Assembly (NCBI RefSeq): GCF_040500525.1
Contig: NZ_CP159405.1
Location: 553,162-617,161, forward strand
Origin: Azospirillum formosense
GTDB taxonomy: Bacteria; Pseudomonadota; Alphaproteobacteria; Azospirillales; Azospirillaceae
Length of the DNA: 64,000 bases
Direction: 5' to 3'
Position 1 is the stretch's first letter. Each line of letters begins with the position of its first letter. This document shows positions 25,889-37,605 of the stretch, one piece after another. The notes under the pieces were generated by a model, which worked only from the letters and a program-made list of their open reading frames with translations, was not told where the DNA came from and made no database searches. The position numbers and the translations under genes were made by a program.

Positions 25889-27243
25889 TCACTCCTCGGC
25901 AAAGTCGCCGCGGTGGAGGCCGTGGTGGCGCATCTTCAGGTACAGGGTCTTGCGGGTGATGCCCAGCTTGTCCGCCGTCTCGCCGACCCGCCCGCCGCAG
26001 CGGGCCAGAGCGTCCTCGACGAGCTGCTTCTCGATGCGGTCCATCTGCTCGGCCAGGGGGGCGATCCCGCCGCCCCCCGCCCCGGTGACCGATCCGCCCG
26101 CCGGACCGTCGCCCAGCCCGTCGCCCAGCCCCAGGGCCATGCGCTCGGCGACGTTGCGCAGCTCGCGGACGTTGCCCGGCCAGCCGTGGGCGGCGAGGCG
26201 GGCCAGCGCCGCCGCGTCCACCGGCGGCGCCGGGCGGCGGAGCGGGCTGCTGCGGCGTCGAGGAAATGGCGCAGCAGCAGCGGCACGTCCTCCCGCCGCT
26301 CGCGCAGGGGCGGAAGCGGCACGGTCACCACGTTCAGGCGGTAGTAGAGGTCCTCGCGGAACTTGCCCTCCCCGGCCAGCCGCAGCAGATCGACCTTGGT
26401 GGCGGCGACCACGCGGAGGTCCAGCGGGATCGGCCGGTTGCCGCCGACGCGCTCGATCACCCGCTCCTGCAGCACGCGCAGCAACTTGACCTGGAGGTGC
26501 ATCGGCATGCTCTCGATCTCGTCGAGGAACAGCGTGCCGGCGTCGGCGTGCTCCAGCTTGCCGATGCGCCGCCCCTGGGCGCCGGTGAAGGCGCCGGGCT
26601 CGTGGCCGAACAGCTCGCTCTCGATGATGGTGTCGGGCAGCGCGCCGCAGTTCAGGGCGACGAAGTTGCCGGCCCGCCGCCGCCCGGCGTCGTGCAGGCT
26701 GCGGGCGACCAGCTCCTTGCCGGTTCCGGTCTCGCCGAACAGCAGGACGTCCACCTCCGCGTCGGCCAGCCCGGCCACGGCGGCGCGCAGCCGCTCGATG
26801 GCGGCGGACCGGCCGATGATGCGGGCCTCCAGCGAGCCGCCGGCGGCGAGCTGCGCCCGCAGGCTGCGGTTCTCCAGCACCAGCCGCCGGTGCTCCAGCG
26901 CGCGGCGCACCACCTCCACCAGATGGCCGGGCTCGGCCGGCTTCTCGATGAAGTCGTAGGCGCCGCCGCGCACCGCCCGCATCGCCATGGCGATGTCGCC
27001 GTGCCCCGTCACCAGAACCACCGGCACCTCCGGGTCGGCGGCGCGCACCCGCTCCAGCAGGGCGAAGCCGTCCATCCCCGGCATGCGCACGTCGGTCACC
27101 ACCACGCCCGGCCAGGACGGGCCGAGCCGGTCCAGGGCGTCTTCGGGCCGGGTCGTCGCCTCCACCGCGAAGCCCTCCAGCTCCAGCGTCTGGCGGCTGG
27201 CGTCCAGCACCTCGTGGTCGTCGTCGATCAGAAGAACGGTCAT
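25889..27243 (-). pseudogene. NtrC-type sigma54-dependent response regulator (PgtA-like), frameshifted
   Basis: Residues 1-120 form a receiver (LLIDDDHEVLDAS, phosphorylated Asp in VVVTDVRMPGMDG). About 145-330 form the AAA+ domain with Walker A GETGTGKE, the sigma54 loop GAFTGA and GGTLFLDEIESM. Near 26220-26260 the frame breaks in a run of CGCCGCC-type sequence. The correct continuation (RLAAHGWPGNVRELRN and the Fis HTH TADKLGITRKTLYLKM) is in another frame, down to 25889. One missing base would explain it. As written the protein loses its DNA-binding domain. It starts 10 bases after the kinase gene. It could be a sequencing error in a GC-rich tract or a true mutation. Confidence 0.85.
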
Positions 27244-27253
27244 GCGGTGTCGC

Positions 27254-29674
27254 TCAGGCACGGGTCAGGGTCAGCAGGAAGGCGGTTCCGCCGGGGCCGC
27301 TCTCGGCCACCGACAGGGCACCGCCGAAGTCCCGCACGATGTTGTAGGAGATCGAGAGGCCGAGGCCCAGCCCGGCGCCCACCGGCTTGGTCGTGAAGAA
27401 GGGATCGAACACCTGCCCGGCCACCGCGTCGGGAATGCCGGGGCCGCTGTCGCGCACGGTGATGCGGACGGTTCCCTCCACCGCCTCCGCGGCTATGGCG
27501 ACGCGGCGCTTGGGGGCGCCGGCCACGGCGTCCAGCGCGTTGCTCAGCAGGTTGACCAGCACCTGTTCCAGCCGCACCTCCTCGGCGCGGACGCGCAACG
27601 GCGCGCCGGGCCGCTCCTCCGGCAGATCCACCGCCAGCTCCACGGCCTCCTCGCGCAGCCGGTCGCCGAACAGCGAGAGCGCGCCCTGAACCACCGGGGC
27701 CAGCTCCACCGCCCCCAGCCGGGTGTCGGGACGGCGGGCGAATCGCTTCAGATGGTTGGTGATGTTGGCCATGCGGGCGGTCAGATCGGCGATCTTGCCG
27801 AGGTTGTTCTCCGCCTCCGCAACCCGGCCGAGCGCGATCAGCTTGCGCCCGTTGTGGGCGTAGGAGCGGATGGCCGACAGCGGCTGGTTCAGCTCGTGCC
27901 CCACCCCGGCGGCGAGCTGGCCCAGCGCCGCCAGCTTGCCGGCCTGCACCAGCTCCGCCTGGGCGTCGCGCAGATCACGCTCGGCGCGCTGGTGTTCGGC
28001 GATGGACCGCTCCAACCGCGCGTTGGTGGTGCGCAGGTCGGCGGTGCGCTCCGCCACCGTGCGTTCCAGGAGCTGCTGCGCCTCCACCCGCTCCGTCATG
28101 TCGGTCAGGGTGACGATGAAGCGCTGCTGCTGGCGCCGCCGGAAGGGGCGGATGCCCACCTGGACCGGCACCGGGCGCCCGTCCGGCCGCCGCCCGGCGG
28201 TCAGGATGGACAAGGCCGGCGCCGCGTCGTCGGGCGCGGCGCCGGCCTCGCGGAAGAAGTCCTCGACGCGCCGCGCGCCGGCGGGATCCAGCCGGTCGGC
28301 CAGCCGCCGGTCCGCGGAGCCGTCGGGCGCGGCGATGAGCGCGGCGGCCAGCGGGTTGACGAACTCGATCACCCCGTCGGCGTCGGTGGTCGCCAGCCCG
28401 GCCTGGGCGTTGTCGATGATGGCCTGGGCGTTGGCCTCCTCCACCGCGATGGCGGTGTCGCGGAAGACCAGAAGCGCCGCGGCCATCTGCGACAGCTCGT
28501 CGTTGCCGCCCAGCGGAATGTCGGCCTGGAGGTTGCCGGCGGCGATCTCGTGCGCCGCGCTGCCCAGCCGCGTCAGGCGCGAGATGATGCTGCGGTTGAC
28601 GTACAGCCAGGCCACCAGCACCGCCACCAGCAGGCTGACCAGGGCGCTCGCCAGCAGGGCGGAGCGCCCCTCGGCGATGGCCTGGGCCGACCGCGCCGCG
28701 GCGGCGCGCGAGGTGCTTTCCACCGCCTGCACTTGCCGGGCGATCAGGCCGTTCAGCCGGGCCACGAGGTCGCGGTTGTCGGCGAGCAGCGCCAGCCCGC
28801 GGTCCGCCTCCGCCAGCTCCGCGCGGCGCAGCTCCGGGATGCTGCCCTCGCCGCGGGCCAGCTCCAGCAGGCGGGCGACCACCTGCCCCAGCGACACGCC
28901 GTCCGCCCAGTCCGCCAGCGTGGCGATGTCGCGCTGCAGCCGGTCGGCGGTTTCCTCCAGAAAGCCCGCGTTGTCGTCCAGGGCCTCGGCGGTGGCCAGC
29001 GTCGCGGCGCGCGCGATCAGGCCGACCGCGAGGTTGCCGTTCGCCCCGATCTGGAGCACCGCCTCGCTGCGCCGGCTCTCCGCGCGCAGGGTGCGGACGG
29101 CCTCGGCGGAGCGGGTGCCGGCCTCGACGAGGTCCAACGCGCTGTGAATGTTGAAGCGGGCGTCGGTGACCAGAGGTTCGATCTCGTCGAGGAAGTCGGC
29201 GTGCAGCCAGCGCAGCCGCTCGATGCCTTCCTGGTTGCGGCGGGCCAGCGCCAGCCGGTGCCGCACGGTGGTGTCGAGGTCGGTCAGGTTGCGGCCGAGC
29301 GCGTCCACCAACGGGCGCAGCCCGGGGACGCCGCGCTCCCCCTCCGCCGCCAACGCGCGCAGCGCGGCGAGCCGGCGGCCCAGCGCGTCGCGGATGGCCC
29401 CCAGTTCCTGCTCGGTCTGGGCGTTGGCGAGGATCGGCGCGGTCGCGATGATGCCGCCCCCCTCCTCCGCCAGACGCGCGGCGAGGCCGAGGGCGGGCAG
29501 ATGACTCTCCGCGAACTCGTCCAGCGTGCCGCCCAGCCGGTCGTAGGACAGCCAGCCCAGCCCGCAGGCGACCACCGACAGCGCCGCCACCGCGACGAAG
29601 GCCAGCAGCAGCCGCGCCCGGATGCCGAACCGCACGGGACCGGAAGGCTGCCCGGACACCGTCTCCGCGGTCAC
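27254..29674 (-). CDS. Membrane histidine kinase (PgtB/DctB-like) of the binding-protein sensing set
   Basis: The 806-residue product has a first helix at about 20-42 and a long periplasmic helical region to about 350 with no Cache motif. A second helix (LLASALVSLLVAVLVAWLYV) and a HAMP linker follow. A PAS domain covers about 435-555, with the kinase core after it: H-box VGHELNQPLSAIRSYAHNGR, N-box NLLSNALDAV, G1 RDSGPGIPD and DPFFTTKPVGAGLGLGLSI. The GTG start at 29674 overlaps the stop of the binding-protein gene as GTGA. This arrangement implies that the periplasmic part reads the state of that binding protein, as proposed for PgtC/PgtB. Confidence 0.9.
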   Translation of the reverse strand: MTAETVSGQPSGPVRFGIRARLLLAFVAVAALSVVACGLGWLSYDRLGGTLDEFAESHLPALGLAARLAEEGGGIIATAPILANAQTEQELGAIRDALGRRLAALRALAAEGERGVPGLRPLVDALGRNLTDLDTTVRHRLALARRNQEGIERLRWLHADFLDEIEPLVTDARFNIHSALDLVEAGTRSAEAVRTLRAESRRSEAVLQIGANGNLAVGLIARAATLATAEALDDNAGFLEETADRLQRDIATLADWADGVSLGQVVARLLELARGEGSIPELRRAELAEADRGLALLADNRDLVARLNGLIARQVQAVESTSRAAAARSAQAIAEGRSALLASALVSLLVAVLVAWLYVNRSIISRLTRLGSAAHEIAAGNLQADIPLGGNDELSQMAAALLVFRDTAIAVEEANAQAIIDNAQAGLATTDADGVIEFVNPLAAALIAAPDGSADRRLADRLDPAGARRVEDFFREAGAAPDDAAPALSILTAGRRPDGRPVPVQVGIRPFRRRQQQRFIVTLTDMTERVEAQQLLERTVAERTADLRTTNARLERSIAEHQRAERDLRDAQAELVQAGKLAALGQLAAGVGHELNQPLSAIRSYAHNGRKLIALGRVAEAENNLGKIADLTARMANITNHLKRFARRPDTRLGAVELAPVVQGALSLFGDRLREEAVELAVDLPEERPGAPLRVRAEEVRLEQVLVNLLSNALDAVAGAPKRRVAIAAEAVEGTVRITVRDSGPGIPDAVAGQVFDPFFTTKPVGAGLGLGLSISYNIVRDFGGALSVAESGPGGTAFLLTLTRA

Positions 29675-31059
29675 GGCCAGACCCCCTCGCCGCCGGCCAC
29701 GCGCAGGATGATCAGCGCGCGTTCGGCCAGGGCCAGGGCCTCGTCCAGCCGCTCCTGGGAGAAGGCCCGCCACGCGGCTTCCAGCTCCGCCTGCCGGCTG
29801 GACACGGGGAGCCCGCGCGCCGGGCGGCGCAGCGCCATGGAGAAGGCGGGGTCGGCGGCCTCCGCCGCGGTGACCGGAACGGCGGTGGCCGCCGCCCGCG
29901 CGGCGCGCAGCAGGTCGGCCGCGACCGGATCATGGGTGGCTGACCCATAGAGGGTCGACAGGCGCGCCTCGCCCTCGTGGATCAGCTGCCAAACCCGGTT
30001 CAGCGTCTTGACCCGGAAGGTCACCAGCTCGTCGAACAGCAGGTTCACCAGCTCGTAGCGGGCGCCGGACAGGGCGCGGTCGAACAGGAACCGGTCGTCG
30101 CCGGTCTCCGTCCGGTAGGGGTCGGGGTAGCCGGCGGGAGCCGCCGCGTAGGCGTCGGGCCGCACCGGCAGGCGCTGGATGTCCGGGCGGACCAGCAGCG
30201 CCTGACCGGCCGGGGACAGCAGGAAGTCGATGAAGGCCCCGGCCCCGTCCGGGTTCGGCGCGCCGCGCAGCAGCGCCACGCTGGCGGGAAGGAACAGGCT
30301 GTCGGCGGGATAGGCGAAGCGCAGGTTCTCCTCCTCCGAGCCGGCGGACTGCCCGAGGAAGTCGATGCTCAGCCCGACGCCGAAGCGCCCCTTGGCGACG
30401 CCGTCGACCACGCCGTAGCTGCGCGCGGTCACGGTGGCGAGGTTTCCGGCGATCTCCAGCCACGTCGCCCAGCCGCGCTCCCACCCCTGCGTCTGCAGGA
30501 CGGTCTCGACCATCAGATGCATGGTGCCGGAGCGCGACGGGGCGGTGATGCCGAGATGCCGGGCGTAGACGGGGCGGCTCAGATCCTCCCACCGCTTGGG
30601 CGCCGGCAGGCCGTGGCGGTCCAGGTAGCGCTGGTTCCACAGCAGCCCGTAGCCCGACAGCGCGAAGCCGAGATAGGCGCCGTCCGGATCGTTGATCGGC
30701 TGGTTCCCGACGGTCGGCGGCGCCCCCGTCGGGCGGGCGGCGAGCGGCTGCAGACGCTTGGCCGCCTTCAGCACCTCGAAGGCGTCGGGAGCGGACGCCC
30801 AGAAGACGTCCACCCCATCGTCCGCCCGCTCCTGAAGCTGGCTGATCGCGGCGGTGGTCTTGGTGTTGACGATGCGCAGGCGCCAGTCGGGGTGCGCCGC
30901 CTCGAACGCCTCGCGCACCGGCTCGTAGAAGCCGGCGGGGAAGGACGTCAGCACCGTGACGGCGCTGCGGGTCTCCCGTCCGGCCGCGATCTCCGGCAGG
31001 ACGGGAAACAGAAGAAGAGCGGCGAGGAGACGCCCGGCGAAGGCACGCAATCCAGTCAT
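29671..31059 (-). CDS. Second periplasmic binding protein, PgtC-like sensory partner
   Basis: The 462-residue product starts with a signal peptide (MTGLRAFAGRLLAALLLFPV, cleaved near AAGRE). It shares blocks with the ABC binding protein at 20662-22008: VDVFWASAPDAFEVLKAAKR, PINDPDGAYLGFALSGYG, ITAPSRSGTMHLMVETVLQ, and the helical C-terminal extension with AVPVTAAEAADP. There is no permease or ATPase beside it. Instead it is coupled to the kinase gene, so its job is probably signalling rather than transport. The start is uncertain: an upstream GTG/ATG would only lengthen the leader. Confidence 0.85.
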   Translation of the reverse strand: MTGLRAFAGRLLAALLLFPVLPEIAAGRETRSAVTVLTSFPAGFYEPVREAFEAAHPDWRLRIVNTKTTAAISQLQERADDGVDVFWASAPDAFEVLKAAKRLQPLAARPTGAPPTVGNQPINDPDGAYLGFALSGYGLLWNQRYLDRHGLPAPKRWEDLSRPVYARHLGITAPSRSGTMHLMVETVLQTQGWERGWATWLEIAGNLATVTARSYGVVDGVAKGRFGVGLSIDFLGQSAGSEEENLRFAYPADSLFLPASVALLRGAPNPDGAGAFIDFLLSPAGQALLVRPDIQRLPVRPDAYAAAPAGYPDPYRTETGDDRFLFDRALSGARYELVNLLFDELVTFRVKTLNRVWQLIHEGEARLSTLYGSATHDPVAADLLRAARAAATAVPVTAAEAADPAFSMALRRPARGLPVSSRQAELEAAWRAFSQERLDEALALAERALIILRVAGGEGVWP

Positions 31060-31117
31060 GGCGGGGGCCACTGTGCGGTGGCCTTCGTCCGTTTGTCCAA
31101 CGGTTCCGTCACATCGT

Positions 31118-31149
31118 GCCAGACTCATAGCGGGCCAGACTCACAGCGG
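31118..31149. repeat. 16-base tandem repeat
   Basis: GCCAGACTCATAGCGG at 31118-31133 is followed directly by GCCAGACTCACAGCGG at 31134-31149 (15 of 16 identical). It is in the 116-base gap between the GGDEF/EAL gene and the PgtC-like gene. It may be a regulator site or only slippage. Confidence 0.5.
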
Positions 31150-31175
31150 GCCGGACCGCCGCGGCCGGCCCGGCC

Positions 31176-33560
31176 TCACGCCGGCTCGTAGAAGCGCGCC
31201 AGCTCCGACGCCGGGACCGGGCGCCCGATCAGATAGCCCTGGAGCTGGTTGCAGGACTCGTTCTTCAGCAGGGTGCGCTGCTCCTCCGTCTCCACGCCCT
31301 CCGCCGTGACGGCGATGTCCAGGCTCTTGGCGAGCGCCAGGATGGTGCGGATGATCGACAGGGACTCGCGGTTCTCCGCCATCAGCTGGACGAAGGAGCG
31401 GTCGATCTTCAGCTTGTCGAAGGTGAATTTCTGGAGATAGCTGAGGCTGGAATAGCCGGTGCCGAAATCGTCCAGGGCGATGCGCACCCCAGCGGACTTC
31501 AGCGCGCTTAGCGCGGCCAGGGCGCGCTCGGTGTCGTCGATCATCACCCCCTCGGTCACCTCGATCTCCAGCCGGTGCGGCGCCATCCCCTCCTCCTCCA
31601 GGATGCCGAGGATGGTGGCCGGCAGGTCGGAATGGCGGAACTGGACCGGCGACAGGTTCACCGCCACCTTGACCGGATCGGGCCAGCTCCGGGCGTCCCG
31701 GCAGGCGGTGCGCAGCACGAATTCGCCGAGCTGCATGACCAGCCCGCTTTCCTCGGCCAGCGGCACGAACTCCGACGGCGGGATCATGCCGCGCTCCGGG
31801 TGCTTCCAGCGCACCAGCGCCTCGAACCCCAGCACGCGGTGCGTCCGGCAATCCTCCAGCGGCTGGTAATGGACGCTGAGCGCGCCGTCGGCCAGCGCCT
31901 GGCGCAGGTCGCGCTCCAGTCCGCGGCGGGCCTGCAGGCGCTCGTTCATCGCCGCCTCGAAGAAGCGGAAGGTGCCCCGTCCCTCCGACTTGGCGCGGTA
32001 GAGCGCGGTGTCGGCGTGCTGGAGCAGCGTTTCCGCCCCGCTGCCGTCCTGCGGGAACAGGGCGATGCCGACGCTCGCCCCGACCACCATGCGCTGGCCG
32101 TCCAGCTCGGCCGGCAGGCTCAGCGTCTTGACCAGCCGGTCGGCCAGGGCCAGCGCCTCGCCCGGCTGCGCGATGCGGTGCAGCACGGCGAACTCGTCGC
32201 CGCTCAGCCGCGCCACCGTGTCGTGGCTGGGCACCGCCTCCAGCATGCGGCGCGCCATCTCCTGCAGCAGCCGGTCGCCCGCCGGGTGGCCCAGCAGGTC
32301 GTTCACCGCCTTGAAGCGGTCGAGGTCCAGATAGAGCACCGCCACCCCGGTGCGCGCCCGCCCCGCGCTGGTCAGCGCACCGTTCAACCGGTCGAGGAAC
32401 AGGGAGCGGTTGGGCAGGCCGGTCAGCAGGTCGTGGTGCGCCATGTGGCGGATGCGCTCCTCCGCCCGCTTGCGCTCGCGGATGTCGCGGACGGCGACGA
32501 CGCGGGCGGGGCGGCCCTCGTGCGTGATGTCCTGCCCGTGCGCCTCGACCATCACCAGCGTGCCGTCGTCGTGCAGCAGGTCCAGCTCGACCCGCTCGGA
32601 GGTCGGCTGGGCCAGCTTGCGCTCGATGTCGGAGCGGCGGTTCTGCACCACGAAGCGCAGCATGGATTGGCCGATGAACGCGGCCGGCGGCTTGCCCAGC
32701 AGCTCCGCCATGGCGCGGTTGACGTCGAGGACCACGCCGTCGCGGTGGATGACGATGCCTTCCGTCGTGGCGTCGGCGAGCTGGCGGAACCGCTCCTCGC
32801 TGGCGCGCAGCCGGGCCGCCTCGTGCGCCGTCCTGGCGGCGAGCCGCTGGTCCATGATGGCCCCGGCGAGGCCCAGCGCCATCACCACCGTCGCCGTCAC
32901 CGCGATGGCGACCGCCAGCAGGCCCGGCTCCATGATCTGCTCGGACATGTCGTGCAGCGGGTCGGGGACCAGCGTGACTCCGGCCATGCCGGTGAAATGC
33001 AGCCCGCAGATGCCCAGCGCCAGCAGGGCGGCACCGGAGGCCAGCCCCTTCAGCGACCCGATCCGCAGCGCGGCGGCGAAGCCCGCCCCGCCCAGCAGGA
33101 CGCCCAGGCCCAGCGCCACCGCGACGTAAGCCGGGTCGTAATGCAGGTTGGCCGGCACCTGGAGCGCCGCCATCCCGGTGAAATGCATGGCGGTCGCCGC
33201 GGCCCCGGCGATGGCGCCGCCGAGCGGGGCGGCCAGCCGACCGCCGCCGATGGCGTGGCGGATGCCCAGCGCGGCGCCGCCGATGGCGATCAGGCTCGAC
33301 AGGACCGTCAGGCCGACGTCGTAGCCCGTGGGCAGGCTCGTCTGGAAGGCCAGCATGGCGATGAAATGGGTCGCCCACACGCCGCCGCCGGTCGCCGTCG
33401 CGGCACCGGCCAGCCAGCCCCAGCGCGCCCGTCCGGCCGCCGCCGCGGCGCGGCGGGCGAGGTTCAGGGACACCCAGGCACCGAATCCACACACCGCCCC
33501 CGCCAGCAGCACGAGCCACAGATCGTGCTGCTGGGTTATGCAGGCATACACACGCATCAT
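31176..33560 (-). CDS. MHYT-PAS-GGDEF-EAL membrane cyclic-di-GMP enzyme
   Basis: The 794-residue product starts with a seven-helix MHYT sensor at about 5-240, with its three repeats visible (GGVWATHFIAMLAF, AMHFTGMAALQV, GLHFTGMAGVTL), thought to bind metal or gas. A PAS domain (about 265-385) follows, then GGDEF (about 395-545, active-site variant RLSGDEFAVL) and EAL (about 565-790, with GFEALVRW, EVTEGVMIDD and ALDDFGTGYSSL). The EAL metal residues look intact, so it is probably a phosphodiesterase and possibly a bifunctional enzyme. It starts at MMRVYACITQQ. It may be cotranscribed with the downstream PgtC-like set. Confidence 0.92.
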   Translation of the reverse strand: MMRVYACITQQHDLWLVLLAGAVCGFGAWVSLNLARRAAAAAGRARWGWLAGAATATGGGVWATHFIAMLAFQTSLPTGYDVGLTVLSSLIAIGGAALGIRHAIGGGRLAAPLGGAIAGAAATAMHFTGMAALQVPANLHYDPAYVAVALGLGVLLGGAGFAAALRIGSLKGLASGAALLALGICGLHFTGMAGVTLVPDPLHDMSEQIMEPGLLAVAIAVTATVVMALGLAGAIMDQRLAARTAHEAARLRASEERFRQLADATTEGIVIHRDGVVLDVNRAMAELLGKPPAAFIGQSMLRFVVQNRRSDIERKLAQPTSERVELDLLHDDGTLVMVEAHGQDITHEGRPARVVAVRDIRERKRAEERIRHMAHHDLLTGLPNRSLFLDRLNGALTSAGRARTGVAVLYLDLDRFKAVNDLLGHPAGDRLLQEMARRMLEAVPSHDTVARLSGDEFAVLHRIAQPGEALALADRLVKTLSLPAELDGQRMVVGASVGIALFPQDGSGAETLLQHADTALYRAKSEGRGTFRFFEAAMNERLQARRGLERDLRQALADGALSVHYQPLEDCRTHRVLGFEALVRWKHPERGMIPPSEFVPLAEESGLVMQLGEFVLRTACRDARSWPDPVKVAVNLSPVQFRHSDLPATILGILEEEGMAPHRLEIEVTEGVMIDDTERALAALSALKSAGVRIALDDFGTGYSSLSYLQKFTFDKLKIDRSFVQLMAENRESLSIIRTILALAKSLDIAVTAEGVETEEQRTLLKNESCNQLQGYLIGRPVPASELARFYEPA

Positions 33561-33687
33561 CCGGCGTTCATCCCGTTCCGGCGGCTCGGTGCCGCTTGAT
33601 CCGATTACCTTAATCTTTTGGTACGTTAATAATCCTTTTTCGGATCCGTCCGGAGTGCGGAATCGGCATGCGCAAGTTGCACGGGCG

Positions 33688-34581
33688 CTACAGTCGGTAA
33701 CGCAGCGCATCCACCAGGGCGGCCAGGGCCGGGGGGATCTGCCGGCGGCTGGGGTAGTAGAGGTAATAGCCGGGGAAGGGCTTGCACCAGTCGTCCAGCA
33801 CGCGGACCAGACGCCCGGCGGCGATGTGCTCCGCCACCTCGTCCTCGAAGATGTAGGCCAGTCCCCGCCCGTCCAGGACGGCGGCCATGATGACGTCCAT
33901 GTCGTTGGACACCAGCGAACCCGACACCCGGACATTCACCGGGTGGCCGTCCTCCTCGAACTCCCAGACATAGACGGCGCCCGACGAGGTGAAGCGGTAG
34001 TTGATGCAGTCGTGCCCGGCCAGATCCTGTGGGGCGCAGGGCACCGGATGCTTTGCGAAGTAGGCGGGCGCGCCGACGATCGCCGCCCGGATGTCCGGGC
34101 CGATGCGCACCGCGATCATGTCCTTTTCGACCTGCTCGCCCAGCCGCACACCGGCATCGAATCGGCTGGCCACGATGTCGGTCAGGCTGCTGTCGATGGA
34201 CAACTCCACCTGCACCTCCGGATAGTCGGCGAGGAAGCGCGACAGCACGGGCCACAGCAACCGCACCGCCGCGTGCTTGCCGGTGGTGATGCGCAGCGTG
34301 CCGGCGGGCTTCTCGCGCAGTTCCCCCACCGCGGCCAGACCGGCGGCGATGTCGTCCAGCGCCGGCCGCAGCGTGCGGAGCAGCCGCTGGCCAGCCTCCG
34401 TCGTGGACACGCTGCGGGTGGTGCGGGCCAGCAGGCGCAGGCCCAGCCGGTCCTCCAGCGCCTTCATGGCGTGGCTGAGCGCGGATTGGGACATGCCCAG
34501 CCGGGCCGCCGCCCGCGTGAAACTTCCCTCCTCCGCCACGACGGCGAAGGCCGCCAGATCGCTGAGGTCGTTCCGATTCAT
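33688..34581 (-). CDS. LysR-family transcriptional regulator
   Basis: The 297-residue product has the HTH at about 1-60 (FAVVAEEGSFTRAAARLGMS, ALEDRLGLRLLARTTRSVST) and the periplasmic-binding-like effector domain (from about 90). It belongs to the subgroup seen next to oxidoreductases. It is divergent from the molybdenum hydroxylase genes across 277 bases and probably controls them. Confidence 0.9.
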   Translation of the reverse strand: MNRNDLSDLAAFAVVAEEGSFTRAAARLGMSQSALSHAMKALEDRLGLRLLARTTRSVSTTEAGQRLLRTLRPALDDIAAGLAAVGELREKPAGTLRITTGKHAAVRLLWPVLSRFLADYPEVQVELSIDSSLTDIVASRFDAGVRLGEQVEKDMIAVRIGPDIRAAIVGAPAYFAKHPVPCAPQDLAGHDCINYRFTSSGAVYVWEFEEDGHPVNVRVSGSLVSNDMDVIMAAVLDGRGLAYIFEDEVAEHIAAGRLVRVLDDWCKPFPGYYLYYPSRRQIPPALAALVDALRYRL

Positions 34582-34858
34582 TCATGCACCAAATTCATAA
34601 GCCCAAGCGGATTGTATCGGCTATTCGGCTCGCAGCGAAGCGGTTAGGATGATCGTGGTCACGTTTGCGGGCCGAACGAACGGATAGGTCAAGCGCTTCC
34701 GCGGAAGACCAACTCCCACACTGGGATGTTTGCCGCGCCCACCGAACGGGACCACACTGCACACGGTCTTTTCGAAGCTGGGATTCACGCAGGAATTGCC
34801 CGCCGAAGGCCCGCACCATAATACCCGACAGGCAGAGTCGAGAGACAGGGATCATCCG
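34582..34858. promoter_or_regulatory. Divergent LysR / molybdenum hydroxylase control region
   Basis: The 277-base gap holds a perfect 12-base palindrome CTTCCGCGGAAG at 34696-34707, flanked by GGTC and ACC, which is a candidate operator. No gene or RNA is visible in the gap. Confidence 0.35.
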
Positions 34859-35317
34859 ATGATTCGTTTGAACATCAACGGGCAGGACCGGGACGTCGAC
34901 GTGCCCGGCGACATGCCGCTTCTGTGGGTCCTGCGGGACGAATTGAACCTGACCGGCACCAAGTTCGGCTGCGGCATCGCCCAGTGCGGCGCCTGCACCG
35001 TCCATATGGACGGCACGCCGATCCGCGCCTGCCAGACCCCGGCGGAATCCGCCGCGGGCACGAAGATCACCACGATCGAGGGCGTGTCCGGCACGGTCGC
35101 CCAGGCGGTCCAGGCCGCTTGGCAGAAGCTGGACGTGGTGCAGTGCGGCTACTGCCAGTCCGGCCAGATCATGAGCGCCGTCGCCCTGCTGACCGACAAC
35201 CGCAACCCCACCGACGACGACATCGACGCGGCGATGGACGGCAACGTCTGCCGCTGCGCCACCTACCCGCGCATCCGCGCGGCCATCAAGGACGCCGCCA
35301 AGGCGATGGGGGCCTGA
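34859..35317 (+). CDS. [2Fe-2S] subunit of a molybdenum hydroxylase (IorA-like)
   Basis: The 152-residue product carries two iron-sulfur clusters: a plant-ferredoxin-type site (FGCGIAQCGACTVHMDG, then ACQTP) and the alpha-helical site QCGYCQSGQIM with GNVCRCATYPRI. It passes electrons from the molybdopterin site of the next protein. The start at 34859 (MIRLNINGQD) follows ACAGGGATCATCCG. The larger subunit follows after 3 bases. Confidence 0.93.
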   Translation: MIRLNINGQDRDVDVPGDMPLLWVLRDELNLTGTKFGCGIAQCGACTVHMDGTPIRACQTPAESAAGTKITTIEGVSGTVAQAVQAAWQKLDVVQCGYCQSGQIMSAVALLTDNRNPTDDDIDAAMDGNVCRCATYPRIRAAIKDAAKAMGA

Positions 35318-35320
35318 GCC

Positions 35321-37534
<2,214 letters not shown>

Positions 37535-37552
37535 CGCTCCGTCACGTTGGAG

Positions 37553-37592
37553 AAAGCCCCTCTTCCCGTTCAGGGAGAGGGGCTTTCTTTTT
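37553..37592 (+). terminator. Rho-independent terminator of the molybdenum hydroxylase operon
   Basis: An 11-base stem AAAGCCCCTCT/AGAGGGGCTTT (37553-37563 and 37576-37586) has a 12-base loop and runs into CTTTCTTTTTG. It lies 18 bases after the stop codon and may also serve the convergent lrp-like gene. Confidence 0.85.
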
Positions 37593-37605
37593 GAGCTTGG
37601 GTCGG

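Noticed and set aside
22654..25902. 1082-codon minus-strand frame
   Set aside because: It is antisense to aspT and aspD, both of which show full family motifs.
31106..31121. Possible sigma54 promoter for the PgtC-like gene
   Set aside because: TGGCAC is present on the minus strand, but the -12 element reads GACG rather than TTGC.
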